A DNA stretch of 6,327 bases, from contig DAOVVL010000124.1 of NCBI GenBank assembly GCA_030637205.1, positions 1-6,327 on the forward strand. Reading direction: 5' to 3'. The notes under the pieces were generated by a model. It was not told the DNA's origin. It searched no databases and was given only the letters and a program-made list of their open reading frames with translations. Numbering within the stretch: the first letter of the stretch is position 1; every line of letters starts with the position of its first letter. Made by a program: the position numbers and the translations under genes. Below are positions 6,001 to 6,327 of the stretch, one piece after another. Source of the DNA: Thalassospiraceae bacterium. GTDB lineage: Bacteria; Pseudomonadota; Alphaproteobacteria; Rhodospirillales; Magnetovibrionaceae.

Positions 6001-6317
6001 CCGACTGGAATGAAATCGGAACCCTGGACGATATCCCCCCCCAGGGCGCGCGCATTGTCGAAGGACCAGACGGCAACATTGCGGTTATTCGAACCGAAGA
6101 TGATAACGTTTTCGCCATTCACGATAGCTGCCCCCACAATCAAGGGCCACTATCGCAAGGCATGGTTTTTGGCCACAAGGTCGCGTGTCCTCTGCACAAT
6201 TGGACGTTTGATTTGTCCAGTGGCGAGGCTCAGGGCCCCGACGAAGGAAGCGTGGCGTGTTATCCGGTGAAGGTTAAAAACGGCAAGGTCTTCCTGTCGA
6301 TAGTGAAGACCGCATAA
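5997..6317 (+). CDS. nirD: Nitrite reductase small subunit, Rieske-type
   Basis: 106 residues, the usual NirD length. It is the small partner of NirB, here with a complete Rieske [2Fe-2S] ligand set: SCPH (C45, H47) and CPLH (C64, H67), set in a normal spacing of 16 residues between the pairs. Escherichia coli NirD keeps the fold but lacks these ligands, so this one belongs to the cluster-bearing branch and may carry electrons rather than serve only a structural role. The start codon overlaps the nirB stop (ATGA), implying translational coupling. Its own ribosome site is weak (AGTAGG about six bases upstream). It shares the sigma-54 nirB transcript. Confidence 0.96.
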   Translation: MTDWNEIGTLDDIPPQGARIVEGPDGNIAVIRTEDDNVFAIHDSCPHNQGPLSQGMVFGHKVACPLHNWTFDLSSGEAQGPDEGSVACYPVKVKNGKVFLSIVKTA

Positions 6318-6327
6318 TGCTTGTTCA
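6317..6327 (+). CDS. Possible start of the next gene in the nirBD operon (three codons visible)
   Basis: An ATG overlaps the nirD stop by one base (TAATG), followed by CTT, GTT and CA at the window edge. In related loci nirD is often followed by an assimilatory nitrate reductase or a siroheme-synthesis gene, so an overlapping downstream gene is plausible. There is no good ribosome site, and three codons cannot identify anything. Confidence 0.25.

Overview
The window looks like proteobacterial chromosome, most likely alphaproteobacterial (a Rhodospirillales-like marine or aquatic organism is my best guess). This rests on protein style, moderate GC and the gene set, not on a marker gene. Its core is a divergent nitrite uptake and assimilation locus.

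Layout. Positions 1-260 (minus) hold the 5' end of a small exported protein that runs off the window. Positions 261-592 hold no gene. They contain a possible sigma-70 promoter for that exported protein, a 3' half of tRNA-Thr(UGU) broken exactly at the anticodon loop (385-429, minus), a short hairpin-like intergenic repeat and a weak hairpin. Two minus-strand genes follow, transcribed leftward: a formate/nitrite-family channel (2380-3192) and a PP2C phosphatase/serine-threonine kinase fusion with a C-terminal membrane anchor (593-2323). From 3193 to 3555 there is a 363-bp divergent control region. On the plus strand come nirB (3556-6000), the large subunit of NADH-dependent siroheme nitrite reductase, and nirD (5997-6317), its small Rieske-type subunit, overlapping as ATGA. 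A further ATG overlaps the nirD stop at the window's edge.

How it fits together. The channel would bring nitrite in and NirBD would reduce it to ammonium with NADH. The kinase/phosphatase is a known companion of nirBD in other proteobacteria and may adjust uptake or reduction after translation. Both transcripts have near-identical sigma-54 (-24/-12) promoters (TTGGCATG-N4-TTGC). Each is preceded by a copy of a GCACTGATATAGA repeat, with a 46-bp palindrome between them. This suggests shared activation by an enhancer-binding protein, NtrC being the obvious candidate. The long in-frame extensions of both ORFs are ruled out because they overlap or precede these promoters.

The most interesting points are the tRNA half, whose polarity says that everything to its right (the whole nitrite locus) could be island DNA; the twin sigma-54 promoter region; a hairpin that could bring a distant Shine-Dalgarno sequence next to the kinase start codon; and the kinase's degenerate ATP loop. 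No CRISPR, transposon, integrase or clearly new multi-gene system is visible.
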